This document shows positions 7,696-13,796 of a DNA stretch of 18,529 bases, piece after piece. The DNA comes from Bacteroidales bacterium M6. GTDB lineage: Bacteria > Bacteroidota > Bacteroidia > Bacteroidales > Muribaculaceae. The notes beneath the pieces were generated by a model that ran no database searches, was not told the DNA's origin, and saw only the letters and a program-made list of their open reading frames with translations. The DNA is taken from NCBI GenBank assembly GCA_001689485.1, contig LUJQ01000046.1, forward strand, positions 1 to 18,529, written 5' to 3'. The stretch's first letter is position 1. Each line of letters opens with the position of its first letter. A program made the translations under genes and the position numbers.

Positions 7696-8517
7696 ATGAA
7701 AATGACATATAACACAGCCCTGACCATTGCCGGCTCCGACCCTTCGGGAGGTGCCGGTTTGCAGGCCGACCTCAAAACATTCTCGGCACTGGGAGTCTAC
7801 GGTGCATCAGCCGTTGTCGCCGTGGTTGACGAGAACACCGTGGGGGTATATGGCGTGCATCCGATTCCGGTGAATTTCGTACAGGGGCAAATCCGCTCGG
7901 TACTCGACGATATCGGTGCCGACGCCGTGAAAATAGGCATGCTCCATGACTCGGAACTCATACGTGGCGTTCTATCCACCTTGCAGGAATATCCCGATGT
8001 GCGCCGCATAGTGCTTGACCCCGTCATGGTAGCCACCTCAGGCGACCCGCTGCTGCAACCTGAGGCGGTGGCCACGCTACGCGACGAGTTGCTGCCATAT
8101 GCAAAGGTCATAACCCCCAACCTCCCTGAGGCATCACTGCTCTTGGGAGAAACTGTCGACCACCAGGACCAGTTCGAGGATGCTGCCCGTGCCCTTTCAC
8201 GACTCAACGACTCAAAAGTCTCGGTAATGCTCAAGGCAGGGCATCTCGAAAACGACACCCTGACCGATATTTTCTACAATGCCGAGACCGGCGAATTCCT
8301 GCGCCTCACAACCCCGCGTGTCGACACACCGAACACACATGGCACCGGATGCACGCTCTCGTCGGCCATTGCCGCCTACCTTGCCAAAGGTGCCGGCCTG
8401 GATACTGCCGCACAGCTTGCAAAAGAATACATAGCCAACGCCATTGCGGCAGGCGCCAACTATAGAATCGGACGCGGGCACGGCCCGGTGCATCATTTCC
8501 ACACCCTTTGGAAATAA
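7696..8517 (+). CDS. thiD: HMP / HMP-phosphate kinase ThiD
   Basis: ThiD phosphorylates 4-amino-5-hydroxymethyl-2-methylpyrimidine twice to the diphosphate used by ThiE. Ribokinase-fold signatures in the 273 residues are IAGSDPSGGAGLQADLKTFSAL (11-32), VKIGML (78-83), VLDPVMVATSGDPLL (106-120), ITPNLPEA (139-146) and the anion hole with catalytic C219 in HGTGCTLSSAI (215-225). The C-terminus GHGPVHHFH is typical of ThiD. At the pyrimidine-contact position E. coli has AQNT; here it reads DENT (E46). I chose the ATG at 7696 because the conserved N-terminus begins there; the frame is open further upstream into tenA, but that part has no homology. Confidence 0.94.
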   Translation: MKMTYNTALTIAGSDPSGGAGLQADLKTFSALGVYGASAVVAVVDENTVGVYGVHPIPVNFVQGQIRSVLDDIGADAVKIGMLHDSELIRGVLSTLQEYPDVRRIVLDPVMVATSGDPLLQPEAVATLRDELLPYAKVITPNLPEASLLLGETVDHQDQFEDAARALSRLNDSKVSVMLKAGHLENDTLTDIFYNAETGEFLRLTTPRVDTPNTHGTGCTLSSAIAAYLAKGAGLDTAAQLAKEYIANAIAAGANYRIGRGHGPVHHFHTLWK

Positions 8518-8578
8518 CCCGGCATACAGACCATATCCGGCAAAAACATTTTCCCACATAAAAAACGCTACCGACCTT

Positions 8579-9142
8579 ATGCAGATAATACCGGCAACAC
8601 CGCAACACGCCAATGACATAGCACGCGCCGTCATGATGGCTATCGGAGATGAGATATGCGCCGACTTCGCATCTCCTGACCACAGCACCGACGATGTAGA
8701 GCGCCTTTTCACACACCTGGCCTCGCTCGACGACTCACAATACAGCTACCTGAACACCCTGGTGGCACTGGATGAGAACGAAAACGTGGTCGGAGTGTGT
8801 GTGGGTTATGACGGGGCGCGTCTTCACCAGCTGCGCAGGCATTTCTTCGAAGCCGCAAAAACATTCCTGAACCGCGACATGGAGGGGATGGACGATGAAA
8901 CCTCTCCCGACGAATTCTATCTTGACACACTGGCAGTGTCGCCCATGCATAGGGGTAAAGGGATAGGGAGCATGCTTCTGAAAGCCATGATAGGGAAAGC
9001 CAAGGCTTCGGGCAAACCCGCCGGGTTGCTGGTCGACAAAACCAACCCCAAAGCAGCCGCGCTCTATCATTCCCTCGGGTTCATCCACGTCGATGACCGC
9101 CCGTTTGCCGGAGTGCTGATGTCGCATCTGCGGCTGACCTGA
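8579..9142 (+). CDS. GNAT-family N-acetyltransferase
   Basis: A 187-residue Gcn5-related acetyltransferase that would use acetyl-CoA. Motif A is HRGKGIGSMLLKAMI (124-138), preceded by the strand DTLAVSP (116-122). Motif B fits NPKAAALYHSLGFIHVDDRPFAG (156-178). The N-terminal half is divergent, so the acceptor cannot be named. It is the last gene before the terminator at 9164 and follows thiD by 61 bases with no promoter seen, so it is probably co-transcribed with the thiamin genes and under the riboswitch. I chose the ATG at 8579 (MQIIPATPQHAND); the frame is open upstream into thiD, but that stretch looks non-coding. Confidence 0.85.
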   Translation: MQIIPATPQHANDIARAVMMAIGDEICADFASPDHSTDDVERLFTHLASLDDSQYSYLNTLVALDENENVVGVCVGYDGARLHQLRRHFFEAAKTFLNRDMEGMDDETSPDEFYLDTLAVSPMHRGKGIGSMLLKAMIGKAKASGKPAGLLVDKTNPKAAALYHSLGFIHVDDRPFAGVLMSHLRLT

Positions 9143-9163
9143 ATAGTCGAGACATAAAGACAT

Positions 9164-9208
9164 GGCGGTGTGTCAAAATTCAATATTTTGGCACACCGCC
9201 GTTGTTTT
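9164..9208 (+). terminator. Intrinsic terminator of the thiamin operon
   Basis: A 16-bp stem is formed by GGCGGTGTG (9164-9172) with CACACCGCC (9192-9200), continued inward by TCAAAAT pairing with ATTTTGG (one G-T pair) around a five-base loop. The T-rich sequence GTTGTTTT follows at 9201-9208. It starts 22 bases after the GNAT stop codon. Confidence 0.88.
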
Positions 9209-9246
9209 CGCCCGTATGGCGAGGATGCTGTCAGAATAGTTCAGAT

Positions 9247-9322
9247 GGTAGGAGCCTGCGGGTGAGGCTGAAGGAAGTTGACTTAGGTCAATGACCAAAG
9301 CCGAATCCCACAAGCGACTACC
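9247..9322 (+). other. Nested complementary segments: candidate structured RNA or intron relic
   Basis: No gene is visible between 9209 and 9371. Within it four stems nest correctly: GGTAG/CTACC (9247-9251 with 9318-9322), GGG/CCC (9260-9262 with 9307-9309), GGCT/AGCC (9266-9269 with 9299-9302) and TTGAC/GTCAA around a TTAG loop (9278-9282 with 9287-9291). The loops are purine-rich (GAAGGAAG at 9270-9277). To me this resembles bacterial group II intron domain I, but no intron protein or domain V is present, and I cannot exclude another RNA class or chance. Strand is inferred from the purine-rich loops. Confidence 0.3.
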
Positions 9323-9371
9323 CGGATGGACCATTATGACACACCCCCCCTTGTTTCTAGACCTTAAGTTG

Positions 9372-9824
9372 TCAATGATGGTGATGCTTATGATGCTTGT
9401 GGTGTTTCTTATAATGCTTGTACATCTTCTTATGATGTTTGTACTGGTCTTCCAGCCAGTCCTCGTAGTCATCATCATCGTCATCATAGTAATAATGACC
9501 GGGGGCAGTGCCGACAACTATGCCGCCGGGAAGATAAACCCCTACTGCAGGCGAAGCATGCCGCATCGCCTTGCGATAACGCTTTGCAGCCTTTTTATAA
9601 TTTTTGGGCGAAACCACCGGGTAATAATCCATCCCTGGGCGTAAAGGCACGCAAACAGGGACTGGCGGCGGGGGTGCCACCACCACTGCCGGAAACAACG
9701 GCGGCACATTGGTTACATTGAAATTAAAACCGTCGGTGCCTGCATTTACCGAAAAGAACGTCTGCCCGTCTATGGCGGGAAGCGCAAGTGCGGAAACCAC
9801 CGCCAATGATATTATCCGTCTCAT
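9372..9824 (-). CDS. Secreted protein with Asp-run and His-rich C-terminal tail
   Basis: A 150-residue protein of unknown function. Residues 1-20 form a signal peptide (MRR, then a hydrophobic core, then AIDG before Q21); glutamine at +1 is common in Bacteroidetes exported proteins. The middle holds a proline-rich stretch with a PPPP run (51-54) and a basic segment KNYKKAAKRYRKAMR (74-88). The end is striking: six aspartates in a row (114-119), then a His/Lys/Tyr-rich tail with 11 histidines in residues 130-150, ending in four histidines. Such a tail would bind Zn, Ni, Cu or Co ions, but that is inference. I chose the ATG at 9824 because it gives the signal peptide; an in-frame ATG lies six codons upstream. 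The CNNM-type transporter gene is 123 bases upstream on the same strand. Confidence 0.75.
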   Translation of the reverse strand: MRRIISLAVVSALALPAIDGQTFFSVNAGTDGFNFNVTNVPPLFPAVVVAPPPPVPVCVPLRPGMDYYPVVSPKNYKKAAKRYRKAMRHASPAVGVYLPGGIVVGTAPGHYYYDDDDDDYEDWLEDQYKHHKKMYKHYKKHHKHHKHHHH

Positions 9825-9947
9825 AATCAATCGTTGACACATTCAAACAAATCCCATTCGCCGCTATAGGCAAATCCCCCCTGTCTGTATGGATACAAAC
9901 AAATATGATAAGTGGTTGGTTCGTAACCGATAAATAAACAGTTACAG

Positions 9948-11237
9948 TTACTCTTCGGTTTCCTCTTCACGGGGTATCCTATGCACCCTGAGTTCACCGA
10001 TATGCGACTGGTTCATCTTTGTCACCTCAAACATGAACCCATGCCAGCCCACCCTTTCACCAACCGAAGGCAACTGGCGGGTCAGTTCCAGAATCAGACC
10101 GCCCACGGTCACATAATTGGCAGGCTGATAGAGCGACGCCTCGTCAAAATAGTTCAGGAAGTCATAAACCGGGCACTGGGCATTGACAATAACACCACCG
10201 TCAGGCGCCGCAACGATATAAGGCTCCGTGACCGAACTGTCGCATCCCCCCACAAGCCCGTCGAGAATATCGTTAAGGGTGATAACACCCTGCATCGAAC
10301 CGAACTCGTCGCACACCACGAAACAGTGCACACGCTCGGCCTTCAGTCGCTCCAACGCGCCATAAACCGTCATACTCTCAGGGATGAACACCCCCTGTGT
10401 CATAACCCGCTCAAGCTGGAAACCGGGCTTGTCGAGAGTCAGAATCAAATCCTTTAACGACACGACCCCTCTCACCTCCTCACGTTCACTGTCGAACACA
10501 GGATAGGAATCGTGCAGTTCTGCGGCAAGCTCCTCCTTGATTTCATCAGCTGTCATACCGATGTTGAAAGCCACCACATCCTTACGGCTCGTCATAACCG
10601 ACGATACACGCTGGTCGCCAAGCACAAGTGCACGGGTCATGATATCCTTCTCGACAGGCATCACCTCACCCGAGGCCGCACCGCTGTCGATAATCTGCCT
10701 TACATCGCCCTCGGTCACTCTGTTTTCATCGGCAGGCAGGCGCAACAAACGCACCAAAACCCCTGTAGAGACCGACAACAGCCAAACAAACGGCATGGCC
10801 GCCAACGAAAGCAGGCGCATGGGGCGGGCTACGATTTTGGCAACACTGTTTGATGCCGCCAGGGCTATCCTCTTCGGCACAAGCTCGCCTACAACGATTG
10901 AAAGATAGGTGACTATGACCACTATCGAAGTCTGGGCTACCGGCCTCGCATACCTGGGGGAAACACCCCAGTCGGCAAGTATATCGGCAAACGTCGCACT
11001 TATCGTCGCACCGGAATAAAGACCGGTGAGAATCCCGATAAGGGTGATGCCGATTTGTATGGTCGACAGGAAACGATCAGGATCGTCGGCTATTTCAAGC
11101 GCGGTTTTAGCAGCCTTGTTGCCACGGCGGCTCTCCTGCTCCAAACGCGGTTTACGCACGGAAATCAAGGCCGCCTCCGACATCGAAAACAGCCCGTTTA
11201 ACAAAATAAGTCCAATAATTATAAGCAATTCATCCAT
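9948..11237 (-). CDS. CNNM/CorC-type (HlyC/CorC) membrane protein with CBS domains
   Basis: A 429-residue inner-membrane protein of the CNNM family, whose members are linked to Mg2+/Co2+ transport or efflux. Residues 1-175 are the DUF21 transmembrane domain, with segments near 3-20, 57-80, 103-120 and 142-165 and the conserved NGLFSMSEAAL (14-24) and VGELVPKR (116-123). Two CBS motifs follow (about 208-265 and 275-333), which bind nucleotides. The C-terminal CorC_HlyC domain (about 345-420) is complete. The frame is open to an ATG at 11279, but I chose 11237 because a -7 promoter box (11265-11272) lies between them and MDELLIIIGLILLNG fits the family start. Old names such as hemolysin C should not be read as toxin function. 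Confidence 0.9.
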   Translation of the reverse strand: MDELLIIIGLILLNGLFSMSEAALISVRKPRLEQESRRGNKAAKTALEIADDPDRFLSTIQIGITLIGILTGLYSGATISATFADILADWGVSPRYARPVAQTSIVVIVTYLSIVVGELVPKRIALAASNSVAKIVARPMRLLSLAAMPFVWLLSVSTGVLVRLLRLPADENRVTEGDVRQIIDSGAASGEVMPVEKDIMTRALVLGDQRVSSVMTSRKDVVAFNIGMTADEIKEELAAELHDSYPVFDSEREEVRGVVSLKDLILTLDKPGFQLERVMTQGVFIPESMTVYGALERLKAERVHCFVVCDEFGSMQGVITLNDILDGLVGGCDSSVTEPYIVAAPDGGVIVNAQCPVYDFLNYFDEASLYQPANYVTVGGLILELTRQLPSVGERVGWHGFMFEVTKMNQSHIGELRVHRIPREEETEE

Positions 11238-11264
11238 TGTGGAAGCAAGTGATGGCAGGTATTT

Positions 11265-11272
11265 CAAACATA
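11265..11272 (-). promoter_or_regulatory. Bacteroidetes -7 promoter box for the CNNM gene
   Basis: The minus strand reads TATGTTTG, matching TAnnTTTG. The box lies 27 bases upstream of the chosen ATG at 11237 and 40 bases downstream of the PAS gene stop. It supports the shorter start and a separate transcript for the CNNM gene, possibly running on into the His-rich protein gene. Confidence 0.5.
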
Positions 11273-11312
11273 ACAACAATCAACCACCAGTAATGGTTTA
11301 TGCGCACATACG

Positions 11313-11651
11313 TCACCTTGCATAGTGCGGCATATCCTCAGGCACCACCATGGAGATTTCCACCATCCCGGCCACCTCCCCGTCACGACGCCATGGTGTC
11401 TGGTAGATAACCTTGCGCTGCCCGTTTTTCGATATCGTATAGGCATTGCTTTCGCCGGTGGCAAGCATATGGCGGATTTTGGACTTAGATGCCTCGGAGT
11501 GACATTCGAAAAGATTCTTGCCGATAAGGTCGCCATGGCTGGCAAAAGTCTGCCTGGCCCTGTCGTTCATGTAGAGAATCACACCTTCGGAATCACAAAC
11601 CGTGACGGCACAATTAATGGCATCAGGCCATTTCAAATCATCGTTTGACAT
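11313..11651 (-). CDS. Stand-alone PAS-domain protein
   Basis: A 112-residue protein that is essentially one PAS domain with no kinase, cyclase or DNA-binding part. PAS features are AINCAVTVCDSEGVILYMNDRARQTF (11-36), DLIGKNLFECH (41-51), a linker helix, and the sheet strands NAYTISKNGQRKVIYQTPW (69-87) and GEVAGMVEISMVVPE (91-105). Such small PAS proteins sense ligands, haem or redox state and act through a partner; here neither ligand nor partner is evident. It is divergent from tryptophanase and shares the 240-base region between them. I chose the ATG at 11651 because a -7 box lies at 11705-11713; the open frame continues to 11741, upstream of that box. Soluble and cytoplasmic, with no signal peptide from this start. 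Confidence 0.85.
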   Translation of the reverse strand: MSNDDLKWPDAINCAVTVCDSEGVILYMNDRARQTFASHGDLIGKNLFECHSEASKSKIRHMLATGESNAYTISKNGQRKVIYQTPWRRDGEVAGMVEISMVVPEDMPHYAR

Positions 11652-11704
11652 GTTTTGTATTGATTTTTCGTAGATGCCCCTACATGCGTCGGGGGCAGTA
11701 TGCC

Positions 11705-11713
11705 ACAAAGATA
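11705..11713 (-). promoter_or_regulatory. Bacteroidetes -7 promoter box for the PAS gene
   Basis: The minus strand reads TATCTTTGT, a full match to TAnnTTTGY, 53 bases upstream of the ATG at 11651. It lies 54 bases from the tryptophanase -7 box on the other strand, so the two promoters are back to back and one regulator could act on both. Confidence 0.6.
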
Positions 11714-11766
11714 TAAAAAGTGGTAAAAATATGTGCAACATAACGCACCCCGAACAAAAATTTCAT

Positions 11767-11775
11767 TAAATTTGC
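11767..11775 (+). promoter_or_regulatory. Bacteroidetes -7 promoter box for tryptophanase
   Basis: TAAATTTGC matches TAnnTTTGY fully. Transcription would begin near 11780, leaving a leader of about 110 bases before the tnaA ATG, unusually long for this window. No clear -33 element was seen. Confidence 0.6.
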
Positions 11776-11891
11776 CAATGGAAGGCACAAACGGCCGTGG
11801 CTTTCCTGTAACCACACAGCGCGGCATCCGCCAATAACGGCCTTCAAGAGATATTCACCTTTTTAATAAACATATCACACCTCATCTGACC

Positions 11892-13268
11892 ATGGAACTC
11901 CCATTTGCCGAATCATGGCGCATCAAGATGGTTGAACCCATCCGCAAAAGCACCCGCGAAGAACGTGAACAATGGATCAAGGACGCACACTACAACGTGT
12001 TCCAGCTTCCTGCCGAACAAGTCTACATCGACCTTCTAACCGACTCCGGCACCGGCGCCATGAGCGACCGCCAATGGGCCGCCATGATGACAGGCGACGA
12101 AAGTTATGCCGGCGCCCGCTCGTTCTTCAACATGCGGAACGCCGTTGAACGCATCACAGGGTTCCCCCTGGTAATACCTACCCACCAGGGGCGTGCCGCC
12201 GAAAACGTGCTTTTCAGCGCCCTCGTCAAAGAGGGGCATGTGGTGCCGGGCAACTCCCATTTCGACACCACCAAAGGGCACATTGAAAGCCGCAAGGCTT
12301 TTGCTGTTGACTGCACTATCGATGAAGCCAAGGATACCCAGCTCGAACACCCGTTCAAAGGCAACGTCGACATCGAAAAACTCGAAAAAGCCGTGAGCGA
12401 GAACCCCGGCAACGTGCCGTTTATCATCGTAACGGTGACGAACAACACCGCAGGCGGCCAGCCTGTTTCCATGGCCAACCTCCGCGCCGTCCGCGAACTC
12501 GCCGACCGCCACGGCCTGCGCGTAATCTTCGACTCGGCACGCTTTGCCGAAAACGCCTACTTCATCAAGACGCGTGAGGAAGGATATGCCGACAAGACCA
12601 TCAAGGAAATAGTACGCGAAATGTTCCAGCTCGCCGACGGCATGACTATGTCGGCAAAAAAGGACGCTATCGTCAACATGGGCGGGTTCATCGCCACACG
12701 CCACCAGGACTGGGCGGAAGCAGCTCAGAAATTCTCAATCCCCTTCGAAGGATACCTCACATATGGCGGCATGAACGGCCGCGACATGGAGGCCCTTGCG
12801 GTAGGTCTTGACGAAAATACCGAATTCGACAACCTGCACACACGCATCCACCAGGTAGAATACCTCGCAAAACGTCTCGACGAATTCGGCATTCCCTACC
12901 AACGTCCCGCCGGAGGCCACGCCATTTTCGTCGACGCATCGAAAATCCTCACAAACGTACCCAAAGAGGAATTCCCCGCACAGACACTGACCGTAGAACT
13001 TTATCGTGAAGCGGGCATACGCGGTTGCGAAATCGGATATATCCTCGCCGACCGTGATCCCGTGACCCGCGAAAACCGCTTCGGCGGACTCGACCTTCTG
13101 CGCCTGGCCATTCCCCGTCGCACCTACACCGACAACCATATGGACGTTGTAGCCGTAGCTCTCAAAAACGTGTTCGACCGCAGGAATGAAATCACCAGGG
13201 GCGTGAAAATCACATGGGAAGCTCCCCTGATGCGCCACTTCACAGTGCAGCTTGCACCGGCCGACTAA
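11892..13268 (+). CDS. tnaA: Tryptophanase (tryptophan indole-lyase)
   Basis: A PLP enzyme that splits tryptophan into indole, pyruvate and ammonia. The 458-residue length fits the beta-eliminating lyase family. The PLP lysine lies in MSAKKDAIVNMGG (K257 by alignment to E. coli K270). Three features separate it from tyrosine phenol-lyase, using the known E. coli and Citrobacter sequences: aspartate in HFDTTKGH (D125), FDSARFAENAYFIK (213-226), and histidine in the C-terminal RHFT (H449), where tyrosine phenol-lyases have phenylalanine. No tryptophan permease gene follows. The gene has its own -7 box and ends at a strong palindrome, so it is a single-gene transcript. Indole made by gut Bacteroidetes tryptophanases acts as a host and community signal. 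Confidence 0.96.
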   Translation: MELPFAESWRIKMVEPIRKSTREEREQWIKDAHYNVFQLPAEQVYIDLLTDSGTGAMSDRQWAAMMTGDESYAGARSFFNMRNAVERITGFPLVIPTHQGRAAENVLFSALVKEGHVVPGNSHFDTTKGHIESRKAFAVDCTIDEAKDTQLEHPFKGNVDIEKLEKAVSENPGNVPFIIVTVTNNTAGGQPVSMANLRAVRELADRHGLRVIFDSARFAENAYFIKTREEGYADKTIKEIVREMFQLADGMTMSAKKDAIVNMGGFIATRHQDWAEAAQKFSIPFEGYLTYGGMNGRDMEALAVGLDENTEFDNLHTRIHQVEYLAKRLDEFGIPYQRPAGGHAIFVDASKILTNVPKEEFPAQTLTVELYREAGIRGCEIGYILADRDPVTRENRFGGLDLLRLAIPRRTYTDNHMDVVAVALKNVFDRRNEITRGVKITWEAPLMRHFTVQLAPAD

Positions 13269-13294
13269 CACCTATATCCAAACATCATCTGACA

Positions 13295-13334
13295 ACATAC
13301 GGGGTTGCGCCAACGTTGGCGCAACCCCGTATGT
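13295..13334. terminator. 40-bp perfect palindrome, probable bidirectional terminator
   Basis: Positions 13295-13314 are the exact reverse complement of 13315-13334. The core is GGGGTTGCGCCAAC followed by its complement; the loop can only be the central few bases. It sits 26 bases after the tnaA stop and 39 bases before the 3' end of the convergent remnant gene. There is no T-tract on either side, so a terminator role is inferred from position and stem strength. Confidence 0.65.
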
Positions 13335-13373
13335 GTTATCTGAAATTATCAATATGCCATAAGGCACAGGCGG

Positions 13374-13628
13374 TCAATCCATCTGCTCGTCAGCCGCATT
13401 GCGGGGGAGCGATTTAGAGATATAATAGAACACGATAACCACCAACGTCACAATCACATATGCGATTGCGGTGGAATGCAGCACATTGCCTAACCCAACC
13501 AAAGGGGAAACGATTGCCCCGACAACATAGCCTGCAATCCCGAGCAAAGAGGATGCCTCACCTGCCCAACAAAATCTCAGATACAGCCCGGATACAACCA
13601 GTCTTAATCCGGAATATCCTTCGCACAA
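13374..13628 (-). pseudogene. C-terminal remnant of a Bcr/CflA-family drug efflux transporter
   Basis: An open frame of up to 84 residues without an ATG; the best start would be a TTG at 13628, and a stop lies a few codons before it. The part from about 13565 to the stop resembles the last two membrane helices of Bcr/CflA-type major-facilitator drug exporters: AGEASSLLGIAGYVVGAIVSPLVGL, where full members have AG(S)ASSLLG..Q...GA..SPLVGL, then a hydrophobic helix STAIAYVIVTLVVIVFYYI and a short charged tail. The remaining ten or so helices are missing, and the sequence upstream to pgi does not continue the frame. I read it as a decayed gene. A small unrelated membrane peptide is the alternative. 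Confidence 0.5.
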
Positions 13629-13710
13629 AGGTAAATTCCGGCTCCGTTATTTTCTGAAACTAATGCGCCAAATAATGGCACGAAAAGCACCTGTGTGACG
13701 CCATAAACGC

Positions 13711-13756
13711 ATCGCAGCCGCCCGGTCCGTAATGCCTACGGCGGGGCAGCTGCGAT
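13711..13756 (-). terminator. Compound inverted repeat downstream of pgi, probable terminator
   Basis: ATCGCAGC (13711-13718) pairs with GCTGCGAT (13749-13756), and inside it CCGTA pairs with TACGG around a five-base loop. A smaller hairpin, CTGAC/GTCAG with a GTGT loop (13776-13789), lies closer to the pgi stop and is followed on the minus strand by four T residues. Together they are likely to end pgi transcription; which one does so is unclear. Confidence 0.5.
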
Positions 13757-13796
13757 ATGTTGTATAAAACCAGTACTGACGTGTGTCAGCAAGGAA

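Noticed and set aside
9372..9500. ATG/GTG-rich triplet pattern as a simple DNA repeat
   Set aside because: It is the His, Lys and Asp codons of the tail of a secreted protein on the minus strand.
11778..11837. 19-residue frame in the tryptophanase leader as a TnaC-like peptide
   Set aside because: It contains no tryptophan, and its ATG lies at or upstream of the predicted transcription start.
12036..12704. Minus-strand frame of about 220 codons inside tnaA
   Set aside because: Shadow of tryptophanase codons; no domain, leader or promoter.
13629..13796. Continuation of the transporter remnant or another gene upstream of it
   Set aside because: Other minus-strand frames give only short pieces ending in stops with no recognisable helices; the inverted repeats after pgi explain part of the interval.
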